18,623 nt of DNA, taken from Coriobacteriales bacterium. GTDB taxonomy: Bacteria; Actinomycetota; Coriobacteriia; Coriobacteriales; UBA8131. Below the pieces are notes generated by a model. It was not told where the DNA came from. It ran no database searches and was given only the letters and a program-made list of their open reading frames with translations. Each line of letters begins with the position of its first letter. Positions within the stretch are counted from its first letter, which is position 1. Location of the stretch: the NCBI GenBank assembly GCA_031290695.1, contig JAITNB010000061.1:1-18623 (forward strand). The letters are read 5' to 3'. Of this stretch, positions 7,667 to 15,071 are shown piece after piece. The position numbers and the translations under genes are program-made.

Positions 7667-8147
7667 GGTTATTCCAAAGGATGTGTGAGTTGATAAGGGT
7701 CTCAATAACACCGGAATCGAGCAGAGGGGCAGTGTAGTCCTGAGCTTCCAGTTTCATAGTCTGCCGTGTCTCCTTTGCCAATCTATCGGCAACCAGCTGT
7801 GCCTGCTGTTGCACCATGTCCTCCAGACTTCTGTTAGGGATAAGTGCATAAACAAGACTGCAACCCATTGCTTCCGCAGAACGCTTCAAGGAATCAAGGG
7901 TCACCGCTCCAGAGGATTCCTGACGTTCGATGGACTGCACGGCCGAAGCACTGATGCCTCTGCTGGTATGCGGTTTTCTGGATGACCGCATCCGTGAGCC
8001 AAGCTGCTCTCTTGACATCCCCAATGCCTCACGGATTGCCCGCACCCATCCGTTCTTAGGGGGTGCAATGCCTTGTAGCTCTGTAAGGCGTATCGTGTTG
8101 TTATCGAGTATCCTGCGAGCCTGCCTATTTCGCTCCAATCGCTTCAT
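7659..8147 (-). CDS. HTH protein paired with Fic (mobile mystery protein A type)
   Basis: A 162-aa protein with an XRE-like helix-turn-helix in the middle (WVRAIREALGMSREQLGSRM, then ISASAVQSIERQES). It is followed by the family's TLDSLKRSAEAMGCSLVYALIP segment and a charged, Gln-rich C-terminus. This layout and the overlapping Fic gene downstream identify it as the mobile mystery protein A partner. It probably represses the shared promoter and may act as an antitoxin; the pair is known mainly from genome annotation and the toxin-antitoxin role is not well tested. A near-match to a Fic-inhibitory motif, SGVIET, sits near the C-terminus but ends in Thr rather than Gly/Asn. The promoter is AT-rich, unlike the surrounding DNA. 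Confidence 0.82.
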   Translation of the reverse strand: MKRLERNRQARRILDNNTIRLTELQGIAPPKNGWVRAIREALGMSREQLGSRMRSSRKPHTSRGISASAVQSIERQESSGAVTLDSLKRSAEAMGCSLVYALIPNRSLEDMVQQQAQLVADRLAKETRQTMKLEAQDYTAPLLDSGVIETLINSHILWNNHD

Positions 8148-8185
8148 GCTGTTCCAATCATTAATATATTAGTGAAATACTTATC

Positions 8186-8198
8186 AATAATCATTATT
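8186..8198. promoter_or_regulatory. Candidate operator over the HTH-Fic promoter
   Basis: AATAATCATTATT is a perfect 13-bp odd palindrome overlapping the -10 box. A second palindrome, TAATATATTA at 8162-8171, lies between it and the start codon. Both fit autorepression by the HTH protein. The sites are seen in the sequence; the binding is inferred. Confidence 0.4.
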
Positions 8199-8223
8199 AT
8201 AGCAATGAAATATTAAATTGCAA
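8196..8223 (-). promoter_or_regulatory. Sigma70-type promoter of the HTH-Fic operon
   Basis: On the minus strand TTGCAA (-35) is followed by a 16-bp spacer and a perfect TATAAT (-10, plus-strand 8196-8201). It lies about 50 bp upstream of the HTH start codon in AT-rich DNA. It is the best promoter match in the window. Confidence 0.65.
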
Positions 8224-8288
8224 CTGAATATCTAACGCATCGCAAATACCGTGTTGACCTTGCAAAGAGTGCAAAGCTCCAAGGCTCA

Positions 8289-8316
8289 AGTTGACAAGGG
8301 AAACGTCCCCTCAACT
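8289..8316. repeat. REP-like hairpin repeat, copy A (downstream of flxA)
   Basis: AGTTGA and TCAACT flank an inner GGG...CCC pair and an AAACGT centre, giving an imperfect hairpin. The core GTTGACAAGGGAAACGTCCC is also found, on the opposite strand, inside flxD (11559-11586). The hairpin begins 34 bases beyond the flxA stop (minus strand) and could serve as that operon's terminator. Next to it is a tandem GAACTGCTC/GAACTGCTG (8317-8334). Apart from this repeat and the HTH-Fic promoter, the 8148-8349 gap holds nothing I recognise. Confidence 0.7.
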
Positions 8317-8349
8317 GAACTGCTCGAACTGCTGAGCGATACAAGACCG

Positions 8350-9207
8350 CTAGTGAGCGCTCCAAGGGAGGCCTTGTAGCTCGGCTAAGGTGAAGACGGG
8401 GCCGTCGAGGCAGATGTACTTGCCGCCTATGTTGCAGCGGCCGCATTTGCCTATGCCGCACTTCATGCGCATCTCCAGGGTCGTAATGATGTCGTGGGGG
8501 TCAAACCCGGTCTTCTCCAAAGCCTCAAGGCAGGTCCTGAACAGGCTGGGACCGCCGCAGAGCACAGCCACCCGGTTATCGGTGGCGAAGCTCAGGCTTT
8601 CAAGGAAGGGTGCCGTGTAGGCAACCGCGCCGTCCCAGTCGTCGCTGCCGTGATAGACGCTCACGTGCATGTGGGTGTTGGGCTCATGGGGCCACACGTG
8701 GAGGATGTCTTGCATAAAGAGCAGGTCGTCCTTGGTGCTGCCGCTGTAGACGAGGTCGATGCGGCCGTAGTCGCTACGATGGGCCAGGATGAAGGTCAGA
8801 AGCGACCGCAGGGGCGCCAGGCCTATGCCGCCGCCCACAAACAACACGTCCTTGCCCTTGCAGGAGTTATACGGAAACCAGTTGCCATAGGGGCCGCGCA
8901 GCCCCACCTGGTCGCCAACGCCCAGCATGTGCAGCTGCTCTGTGACATACCCCACGCGCTTGACCGTGAACTCCAGGTAGTCGTCGCCCTGTGAGGACAC
9001 GCAGAACATGCACTCGCCGTAGGGCAGGGCGCTGAGCATGGCTGTCTGGCCAGGCTCACAGGCAAAGGGCCTGCTGCCGTCAAGCGCTTGGATGCGCAAC
9101 GCCTTGACGTCCGCAGTCTCCTGGGTGATGCCCACCACCTTGCAGACAACCGGAGTGAGCGGTGCGGCGGCGCGGGCGCAGTCATGCCCAATCTCAACGT
9201 GCGACAT
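8350..9207 (-). CDS. flxA: FlxA-like FAD/NAD(H)-binding oxidoreductase subunit
   Basis: A 285-aa flavoprotein of the ferredoxin-NADP reductase superfamily, close to PyrK, AsrB and hydrogenase gamma subunits. The first ~110 residues are the FAD-binding barrel (up to VGLRGPYGNWFP). The nucleotide-binding domain follows with GGGIGLAPLRSLL, and a C-terminal cysteine set, C-x4-C-x2-C-x7-C (MKCGIGKCGRCNIGGKYIC), would hold an Fe-S cluster. In the Flx-Hdr complex it is the predicted NADH entry point, passing electrons through FlxB/C/D to HdrA. It is the last gene of the operon and overlaps flxB by 14 nt; AGGAG lies six bases before its ATG. Confidence 0.87.
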   Translation of the reverse strand: MSHVEIGHDCARAAAPLTPVVCKVVGITQETADVKALRIQALDGSRPFACEPGQTAMLSALPYGECMFCVSSQGDDYLEFTVKRVGYVTEQLHMLGVGDQVGLRGPYGNWFPYNSCKGKDVLFVGGGIGLAPLRSLLTFILAHRSDYGRIDLVYSGSTKDDLLFMQDILHVWPHEPNTHMHVSVYHGSDDWDGAVAYTAPFLESLSFATDNRVAVLCGGPSLFRTCLEALEKTGFDPHDIITTLEMRMKCGIGKCGRCNIGGKYICLDGPVFTLAELQGLPWSAH

Positions 9208-10201
9208 CGCAGGCTCCTATCTCGTCGATGAGGCAGGTGATGTCCACCGCCACGGGACACTTCTCAACGCAGCGCCCGCAGCCCACGCAGAGCATCTTGC
9301 CGTACCGGTCCTCAAAGAAGCAGAGCTTGTGCATAAAGCGGTTGCGCACCCGCTCCTCCTTGCTGGGGCGGGGGTTATGCCCGCCCGCCATCTGGGTGTA
9401 CTCGCTAAACATGCAACTGTCCCAACAGCGAAACCGCAGGCCCTCCTGGGCGCGGTTTTCCTGGCTGATGTCAAAGCAGTGGCAGGTGGGGCACAGATAG
9501 GTGCAGGTGCCACAGGTGAGGCACTTGTCGGCCAGCTTCTCCCAGATGGGGTGCTCGTACATATGCTCGAGCTTCTCCCGTACTCCCACTATGTTCACGG
9601 CAAGGCTGCAGGAGACAGGCGCGGCAAGCGTGGCGGGCAGCTCCCCCTCCTCGAGGAAGGGCTCCCAGGACACCAGGGCCTCGATGCCCTTCTGGGTCTG
9701 CGCGGCTACGGCCCAGACGCTGGGACCGCCAGTGAGCTGGATGTCGGCACCAGGCGCGTGGGTGGCCTCAAGGCCCATCGAGTCGCAAAAGCAGGTGGGG
9801 GCCGGCGCGGTGCAGGCCATCGCCACCGTGAGCAGCCCTGCACGGCGCGCCGCATAGAAGTCGTCAACATAGCCCTTGGAGAGAAACACGTCGTCCATGC
9901 ACTCGATGCTGCGCATATCGCAGGAGCGCACACCAAACAGCACCATACGGTCATCGTCATGGCAGGGGTCGATAAAGGCGGTGCCCTCGCTGTCGAAGCC
10001 AAACCGGTACATCTTCTGGGTCTGGGGAAAGAGCAGGTCCTTGGGCGGCATGACGGTGTTCACAACCTCAAACGCCGGCTCGTCCTCGCTGGTGTACAGC
10101 GCATACCTGGTCACCCCATCGACGTGCTTGGGGATATAGAGCTGGGCATCCCTGGCAAGGGCATCCAGCAGGTCCTGGAGTCGTTCTTTCTTGAGTAGCA
10201 T
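9194..10201 (-). CDS. flxB: FlxB-like [4Fe-4S] dicluster electron-transfer subunit
   Basis: A 335-aa iron-sulfur protein of the AsrA/hydrogenase-beta kind. The N-terminal domain (about 1-220) has VLFGVRSCDMRSIECMDDVF, typical of this family. The C-terminal domain carries two [4Fe-4S] motifs, CLTCGTCTYLCPTCHC and CVGCGRCVEKCP, separated by ~60 residues with further cysteines (FRCWDSCMF). It should relay electrons between the FlxA flavin and the rest of the complex. The start at 10201 is chosen because AGGAGG lies seven bases upstream; a GTG six bases earlier touches that site. The gene lies 11 bp after flxC and overlaps flxA by 14 nt. An anaerobic sulfite reductase A subunit was considered, but there is no AsrC and the neighbours are hdr genes. 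Confidence 0.85.
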   Translation of the reverse strand: MLLKKERLQDLLDALARDAQLYIPKHVDGVTRYALYTSEDEPAFEVVNTVMPPKDLLFPQTQKMYRFGFDSEGTAFIDPCHDDDRMVLFGVRSCDMRSIECMDDVFLSKGYVDDFYAARRAGLLTVAMACTAPAPTCFCDSMGLEATHAPGADIQLTGGPSVWAVAAQTQKGIEALVSWEPFLEEGELPATLAAPVSCSLAVNIVGVREKLEHMYEHPIWEKLADKCLTCGTCTYLCPTCHCFDISQENRAQEGLRFRCWDSCMFSEYTQMAGGHNPRPSKEERVRNRFMHKLCFFEDRYGKMLCVGCGRCVEKCPVAVDITCLIDEIGACDVAR

Positions 10202-10212
10202 CTGCACACCTC

Positions 10213-11148
10213 CTACATGAATTCCTCGACGTCGCCCTGGTCATAGCTGCCAAGGGCGGGGAGCCCGGCATCGTCCAGGCCCGCCTCGTCAGCCTCGAAC
10301 AGCCGCTCGAGGTCCCGTATCATCTTGCGGTTGAGCGCCATGAGTGGCAAGTCCATAGGACACACCCGCTCACATTGCCCGCACTCGATGCATCGGTCGG
10401 CAATATGAAAGATCCGCGTGAGCCCATAGAAGCGGTTCTCGGGCAGGTTGTTCTGCTTGCCCTGCCAGCCCACGCGCTGCGTGTCGACGAAGCACTCACG
10501 GCAGCTGCAACAGGGACACACGTCCCGGCAGGCATAGCAGCGTATGCAGGTGCGAAAAACCTGGTCAAAGTATTCCCGACGCTGTGCCACGCTCATGGCC
10601 TCGATGGCCTCGACGCTTGCGAACCGGCCCTCACTTGTGGTTGCGGGCGGCTGCGCGACCTCGGCAGCCAGCAGCTCGTCGTAGACCACCGGGTTGGGGT
10701 GGGTACACACCGTGCACGTATCCAAAAGCTCCTCGGTCACCCGGTCGCGCATGCCGGGGCAGGGCAGACCCAGCAGGTACACGTCCTCGCGAGCAATCTG
10801 GCCGTCGGCTATAAGGCGGTTAATGCCGCGCGCGTCGCAGCCCCGCGCGCACACCGCGACCCTGCCCCGATGCTTCTGGTCGAGCACGTACTTGGCAAGG
10901 CTGTTCACGCAGTATTCATCGAAGATAAGGCCGCCCGCATCGCTTGGTTCGCGGATAAAAACGGGCGTGCTCTGATTCGCAAACCGCCCACGTCCCCAGC
11001 CAATGACCACGGCAACCGTGCCGTCGCGCAGCAGCTCGGCGGCGCGGCGCTGGAGCTGCTCCTGTGCGGCCGCCATCGCCTGTTGCTGCCCGGTGCTGGC
11101 CGCAGGGGCAGTGCCGCTGCCGCCGGTGCCGCCCACAGCGGCGCTCAT
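10213..11148 (-). CDS. flxC: FlxC-like iron-sulfur subunit
   Basis: A 311-aa protein. The first ~25 residues are low-complexity Gly/Ala/Ser/Thr and look unstructured. Residues ~40-165 resemble the beta-subunit domain of F420-reducing hydrogenase-type proteins (VAVCARGCDARGINRLI, LPCPGM, CTVC). The C-terminal part has a cysteine-rich segment (CIRCYACRDVCPCCSCREC) and a [4Fe-4S] motif, CIECGQCERVCP. It fits the FlxC position and make-up of FlxABCD-HdrABC clusters and would carry electrons between FlxB and FlxD. The ATG overlaps the flxD stop by four bases, with GGGGAG six bases upstream. An internal ATG at 11076 would remove the low-complexity leader but has no ribosome-binding site. Confidence 0.82.
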   Translation of the reverse strand: MSAAVGGTGGSGTAPAASTGQQQAMAAAQEQLQRRAAELLRDGTVAVVIGWGRGRFANQSTPVFIREPSDAGGLIFDEYCVNSLAKYVLDQKHRGRVAVCARGCDARGINRLIADGQIAREDVYLLGLPCPGMRDRVTEELLDTCTVCTHPNPVVYDELLAAEVAQPPATTSEGRFASVEAIEAMSVAQRREYFDQVFRTCIRCYACRDVCPCCSCRECFVDTQRVGWQGKQNNLPENRFYGLTRIFHIADRCIECGQCERVCPMDLPLMALNRKMIRDLERLFEADEAGLDDAGLPALGSYDQGDVEEFM

Positions 11149-11660
11149 TGGAGGCTCCCCTGCGCGAAGTTGAGGGGTCCCAGGGCGCGGACCTCCTCGC
11201 AGACCTTGATAACGGTGTCGCGAAACTTGCCGGCCTCCGAGCCGGATATCCAGCGCACCTGAAACCGCTCCGGCTCGATGCCGGTGTACTCAAGCAGGCG
11301 CTTGAACGCCATCATCCTGCGCCTGGCATAGTAGTTGCCCGACACATAGTGGCAGTCCCCAGGGTGGCATCCGCACACCAGCACGCCGTCGTATCCCCGG
11401 TTGAAGGCATTGATCACGTACTGCGGGTTGACCCGCCCTGAACAGGGTACGCGCAGCAAGCGGATGTTCGCAGGGTAGTTCATACGGTTGAGCCCCGCCA
11501 GGTCGGCACCAGTATAGGTGCACCAGTGGCAACAGAACGCCAAGACACGTGGCTCAAAGTTGACAGGGGACGTTTCCCTTGTCAACCCCTCTGTCAACCC
11601 CTCTGTCAACCCTGGGGCGGCAGCGGGCGGGACAGGCATGGTCTTCTCCAAGGCTACCAT
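11145..11660 (-). CDS. flxD: FlxD/MvhD-like electron-transfer subunit with repeat-derived N-terminus
   Basis: A 171-aa member of the methyl-viologen-reducing hydrogenase delta (MvhD) family, the [2Fe-2S] protein that docks to HdrA. The domain starts at about residue 38 with LAFCCHWCTYTGADLAG and includes PCSGRV and the signature VCGCHPGDCHY. Family members normally begin close to the first of these. Here residues ~17-34 (GLTEGLTEGLTRETSPVN) are encoded by a 12-bp tandem repeat plus a copy of a hairpin repeat. The ATG at 11660 overlaps the hdrA stop by seven bases; an ATG at 11639, with GGAG six bases before it, is an equally good start and still includes the repeat. TTG codons within the repeat could also initiate. 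The gene sits between hdrA and flxC, its usual place. Confidence 0.88.
   Translation of the reverse strand: MVALEKTMPVPPAAAPGLTEGLTEGLTRETSPVNFEPRVLAFCCHWCTYTGADLAGLNRMNYPANIRLLRVPCSGRVNPQYVINAFNRGYDGVLVCGCHPGDCHYVSGNYYARRRMMAFKRLLEYTGIEPERFQVRWISGSEAGKFRDTVIKVCEEVRALGPLNFAQGSLQ
11559..11610. repeat. REP-like hairpin repeat copy B plus 12-bp tandem repeat, inside flxD
   Basis: At 11559-11586 GTTGACA and TTGTCAAC flank GGG/CCC and an ACGTTT centre. Its reverse complement is identical over 22 bases to copy A at 8290, and copy A then lacks two bases (GT). Directly after come two full GTCAACCCCTCT units (11581-11604) and the start of a third. On the plus strand both copies are preceded by GGCTCAA. 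All unit lengths are multiples of three, so the flxD frame stays open. Confidence 0.85.
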
Positions 11661-13630
11661 AGGGCCTCGACCTCCCTCATGATCTGTTCGTCAGAGAACC
11701 CGCGCAGGTCCATGGCACCCGAGTGGCAGGCCACCGTGCAGGCGCCGCAGCCCTGGCACAGGCCGGGGTTGACCTTTGCGACCTGCCGGGTGACCTTGCG
11801 GGAGTTCTCGCGCAGGGTGACCTCCTCCAACGTGATGGCCGTGTAGGGGCAGATGGCCACACAGGCACCGCAGCCGTTGCAGCGCGCGGTGTTGGAGTCG
11901 CAGATCATCGCGTTGGACTCCAGCTCGTTGCGCGCAAAGAGGATGCAGACCTTGGCGGCGGCGGCCGAGGCCTGTGCCACCGAGTCGGGGATGTCCTTGG
12001 GGCCTTGGCAGGTGCCGGCCAAGTAGATGCCCGCCGAGTTGGTCTCGACCGGGCGCAGCTTGGGATGGGCCTCGCTGAGCCAGAGGTCCTTGTCGCGCGT
12101 GACACCCAGCATACTGCCCAGGCGGTCGGCGGCGGGGGCGGGAACCATGGCCGTCTCGAGCACCACCAGGTCGGCATCGACGCTCACGGCCTGGCCGCTC
12201 AAGGTGTCCTCGCCCAGGCAGACAAGCTTGCCGCCTTGCTCGTATATCTTCGACACGCGGCCGCGCAGGTAGACGGCGCCGTCATGCTGCGTGTTCATGT
12301 AGAACTCGTCGTAGCCCTTGCCCGGCGTGCGCACGTCCATGTAAAAGACGTAGCACTGGCCGCCGGGAACCTTGTCGAGGTATTGATGGGCGTGTTTGGC
12401 GCCATACATACAGCACGCACGCGAGCAGTAGCTGCGGCCCTTGTTGGGGTCGCGCGAGCCCACGCATTTGACGATGACCACCGTCTTGGGCTCGCTGTTG
12501 TCGGAGGGCCGCAGGATATGCCCCTCGGTGGGGCCCGACGCGTTGACCAGGCGCTCGAACTGGAGGCCCGAGATCACATCAGCGTACCGGCCGCCCCCAT
12601 ACTCGCCGTAGATCTGCGCCCAGTCGATAAGGTCGTACCCGATGGCGATGACGATGGCGCCATAGGTCTGCGTGGTCGTCTGGCCCACATCGTCAAAGTG
12701 GATGGCACCGGTGGGGCATATCTTCTCGCACACGCCGCACTTGTCACTGGTGAGCTTGCGGCAATGGGCGGCATCGATGGTGGGCTTGCTGGGAACCGCC
12801 TGGGCAAAGGGCGTGTAGATCGCCTTGCGCAGCCCCATACCCTGCTCAAACTCGCTGGCGACCTTGGTGGGGCATTTGGTTTCGCACATGCCACATCCGG
12901 TACAGGCTGCGTAGTCGATGTACTTTGGCCTCTCGCGAACCGTAACCTCGAAGTTGCCCACATAGCCGCTCACCTGCTCGACCTCGGCGCAGGTCATGAC
13001 GGTGATGTTGGGATGCGCGCCCACGTCGGCCATCTTGGGCGTACAGATACAGGCCGAGCAGTCCATCGTGGGAAAGGTCTTGTCAAGCATGACCATCTTG
13101 CCGCCCAGCGACGCCTCGCGTTCCACGATGGTGACCGCGTACCCCGCGTCGGCGATGTCCAGCGCCGTCTGCATGCCCGCGATACCGCCGCCAATCACCA
13201 GCGCCCGCTTGTTAACGGGGATCGAGATCGTAGAGAGCGGCGCGTTGCGGTCAACCTTGGCAACCGCCATCGTAACGAGGTCGATGGCCTTGCGCGTGCC
13301 CTGCTCCTTGTCCTTATGCACCCAGGAGCACTGCTCGCGTATGTTGGCAATCTCGAGCAGATAGGGGTTGATACGCGTCGACTGGAGCATCTTGCGAAAC
13401 GTGAGCTCATGCATACGCGGAGAACAGGAGCCGATGACGATACGGTCGAGGTCGTACTCCTCGATGGCGTCCCGTATAGCCTGTTGCCCCGGGTCGGAGC
13501 AGGTGTACTTGTTGTCCACGGCAAAGGCCACATGCGGGAGGTCGCGTGCGGCCTCGACCACGCGCGCAATGTCAATGGTCGCCCCTATGTTTGAGCCGCA
13601 ATGACAGATAAAGACGCCAATCCTGCTCAT
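11654..13630 (-). CDS. hdrA: HdrA, flavin-containing heterodisulfide reductase subunit
   Basis: A 658-aa HdrA, the site of flavin-based electron bifurcation in Hdr complexes. In order: the N-terminal GVFICHCGSNI domain; the FAD-binding VIGGGIAGMQTALDIADAG at about 145; the CSACICTPKM cluster; an inserted ferredoxin part with CTGCGMCETKCP and CGVCEKICPTGA; the conserved KCVGSRDPNKGRSYCSRACCMYGAKHA region; and two C-terminal [4Fe-4S] motifs, CNGCGACVAICP and CQGCGACTVAC. The length is normal for a stand-alone HdrA, with no selenocysteine and no fused MvhD. It would take electrons from FlxD and split them between HdrBC and ferredoxin; the direction of flow in this organism is inference. It overlaps hdrB by four bases and flxD by seven. 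Confidence 0.95.
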   Translation of the reverse strand: MSRIGVFICHCGSNIGATIDIARVVEAARDLPHVAFAVDNKYTCSDPGQQAIRDAIEEYDLDRIVIGSCSPRMHELTFRKMLQSTRINPYLLEIANIREQCSWVHKDKEQGTRKAIDLVTMAVAKVDRNAPLSTISIPVNKRALVIGGGIAGMQTALDIADAGYAVTIVEREASLGGKMVMLDKTFPTMDCSACICTPKMADVGAHPNITVMTCAEVEQVSGYVGNFEVTVRERPKYIDYAACTGCGMCETKCPTKVASEFEQGMGLRKAIYTPFAQAVPSKPTIDAAHCRKLTSDKCGVCEKICPTGAIHFDDVGQTTTQTYGAIVIAIGYDLIDWAQIYGEYGGGRYADVISGLQFERLVNASGPTEGHILRPSDNSEPKTVVIVKCVGSRDPNKGRSYCSRACCMYGAKHAHQYLDKVPGGQCYVFYMDVRTPGKGYDEFYMNTQHDGAVYLRGRVSKIYEQGGKLVCLGEDTLSGQAVSVDADLVVLETAMVPAPAADRLGSMLGVTRDKDLWLSEAHPKLRPVETNSAGIYLAGTCQGPKDIPDSVAQASAAAAKVCILFARNELESNAMICDSNTARCNGCGACVAICPYTAITLEEVTLRENSRKVTRQVAKVNPGLCQGCGACTVACHSGAMDLRGFSDEQIMREVEALW

Positions 13631-14508
13631 GGTGCGACCACCTCCTTGCTGGTAAGGCCCGGTACCGGCCAGAAGTGCCGGTCAAGGCCAAGCTCATGTT
13701 GTTCGCCGCCCAGGGCATAGCCCAGCAGCTCGGTAAAATAGAAGATTGGGAGGTCAAAGGGCAGCGCCCGTGTACGGTTGACCTCGGCCTCGCGCATGTC
13801 GAGGTTGAGCATACACAGCGGACAGGCAGTGACGATGGCCTGGGCCCCGTTGGCGGCGGCGTTGGCAAAGATGCGCTCCAGCAGCCCCCTGCTGCCCTTG
13901 GGCAGGGCAATCTGATGCGACGCCCCGCAGCACTCGGTCTTAAACGCCCACGCCACCGGCTCGGCCCCCGCCAGCGCCATGAGCCCGTCCATGCTCTGCG
14001 GGTCTTCCGTATCGTCAAAGGCACACACCGCCGGCGGCCGCACCAGCGCACAGCCATAGTAACAGGCGACCTTGAGCCCTCCCAAGTCCCGCACCATCGT
14101 GTTGCGGATACGGTCGCGCACGTCCTCGACCGCTAATATCTCAAGCAGGCCCAGCACCTCGGCGGAGGCGGCATAGGGCATCCCGATAAGCTCCTCAAGA
14201 TGTGTGCGGTTCTGCTCGCTCTGGCGGGCGTGGAACACCGTGTTCTTGAGCGAGAACGAGCATCCTGCGCAGGGTGCCAGCACGTCCAGCGGCTCACCCA
14301 TCTGCTCGGCGAGCGCCAGGGAGCGGGCGGGCAGTGCGTGCCCGAGGTCGGTGTTGGTCAAGCGCGCGGCCGAGGTGCCGCAGCAGCACCAGTCGGGTAT
14401 CTCGACCAGTTCGATCCCGACCTTATCCAAAAGGAAGTTGGTGGAGAGGGTGAAGGGGATGCCCGTCGAGTCGGCCGAGCAGCCGGGGAAGTAGGCGTAC
14501 TTGGTCAT
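13627..14508 (-). CDS. hdrB: HdrB, heterodisulfide reductase catalytic subunit
   Basis: A 293-aa HdrB with two CCG domains (family motif CX31-39CCX35-36CXXC). The first set is FPGC, WCCCGTS and PCAGC; the second is CYYGC, ECCGASH and CPLC. In characterised relatives these bind the non-cubane [4Fe-4S] clusters that reduce the disulfide. Without methanogenesis genes the substrate is unlikely to be CoM-S-S-CoB; a DsrC-type protein or small disulfide is the usual proposal for bacterial Flx-Hdr, and no dsrC is present here. The start at 14508 (MTKYAYFPGC) lies behind GAGGGGAG and overlaps the hdrC stop by four bases; the longer frame to 14529 runs into hdrC. Confidence 0.94.
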   Translation of the reverse strand: MTKYAYFPGCSADSTGIPFTLSTNFLLDKVGIELVEIPDWCCCGTSAARLTNTDLGHALPARSLALAEQMGEPLDVLAPCAGCSFSLKNTVFHARQSEQNRTHLEELIGMPYAASAEVLGLLEILAVEDVRDRIRNTMVRDLGGLKVACYYGCALVRPPAVCAFDDTEDPQSMDGLMALAGAEPVAWAFKTECCGASHQIALPKGSRGLLERIFANAAANGAQAIVTACPLCMLNLDMREAEVNRTRALPFDLPIFYFTELLGYALGGEQHELGLDRHFWPVPGLTSKEVVAP

Positions 14509-15071
14509 TGCTGCTCCCCTCCCAGGCACCGGTCGATGAGGTGCCGCACGGCATCGCGGTCCTTCACGCGGTTGAGACGGGGGCCGATCATCCCCTTTGC
14601 CGCCATCTTGGGCGCGTTGAGGACATCCTGGAACAGGTGGCCCGACTGGAGGTTGTAGCGCGCGGCAAGGATGGCCTCGTTGGACCTGCCGCTGCTGCGT
14701 ATGCCGGCGATAAACAGGTCGTCAAAGACGTCAGGCTCACGCAGCGGCCGCAGGCCTGCGCGTTTGGCGGCGTGGCGAACCGCGAGCATGAGTGCGGCGA
14801 TGTCAACATTTTGCGGACAGCGCACCGAGCACACGTTGCATTGCGCACACACCCAGGGGGCATGTGCGGTGAGGGCTTTTTGATGGAGCCCGAGCTGCAG
14901 GGAGCGGATGACCATGCGGGGCGCCAGATCCATCTCTGCGACCATGGGGCATCCGGCCGTACACTTCCCACACTGATAGCAGTCGTCAAGGGACACTCCC
15001 GCATCCCTGGCAATCGCGGCGATAGCCTGTTGGTCCGCTTCCCCCGCCCCAGAAAGCCGTACGGTGTCCAT
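14505..15071 (-). CDS. hdrC: HdrC, iron-sulfur subunit of heterodisulfide reductase
   Basis: A 188-aa cytoplasmic HdrC with two [4Fe-4S] motifs, CYQCGKCTAGCP (near residue 31) and CAQCNVCSVRCP (near residue 75), and the typical PRMVIRSLQLGL helix between them. It passes electrons from HdrA to HdrB. There is no transmembrane segment, so this is the soluble HdrABC type, not HdrDE. The start at 15071 is chosen for AGAGGAGG five bases upstream; an ATG at 15101 has no such site. It is the first gene of the seven-gene operon, so the operon's promoter should lie in the divergent gap before ugd. Confidence 0.93.
   Translation of the reverse strand: MDTVRLSGAGEADQQAIAAIARDAGVSLDDCYQCGKCTAGCPMVAEMDLAPRMVIRSLQLGLHQKALTAHAPWVCAQCNVCSVRCPQNVDIAALMLAVRHAAKRAGLRPLREPDVFDDLFIAGIRSSGRSNEAILAARYNLQSGHLFQDVLNAPKMAAKGMIGPRLNRVKDRDAVRHLIDRCLGGEQQ

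Noticed and set aside
9038..10198. A 386-codon open frame on the plus strand opposite flxB
   Set aside because: It runs antisense to flxB, whose Fe-S motifs and ribosome-binding site are clear; the antisense product has no domain.
8350..10201. Anaerobic sulfite reductase AsrAB
   Set aside because: The two proteins resemble AsrB and AsrA, but there is no siroheme AsrC and they are coupled to MvhD and HdrABC genes, which defines Flx-Hdr.
11581..11610. Short regular repeats that might be a CRISPR fragment
   Set aside because: The units are 12 bp and contiguous without spacers, and they lie in frame within flxD.
11723..13594. A 623-codon open frame on the plus strand opposite hdrA
   Set aside because: It is an antisense shadow of a clear HdrA gene in GC-rich DNA; its translation is Val/Gly/Ala/His-rich with no recognisable domain.
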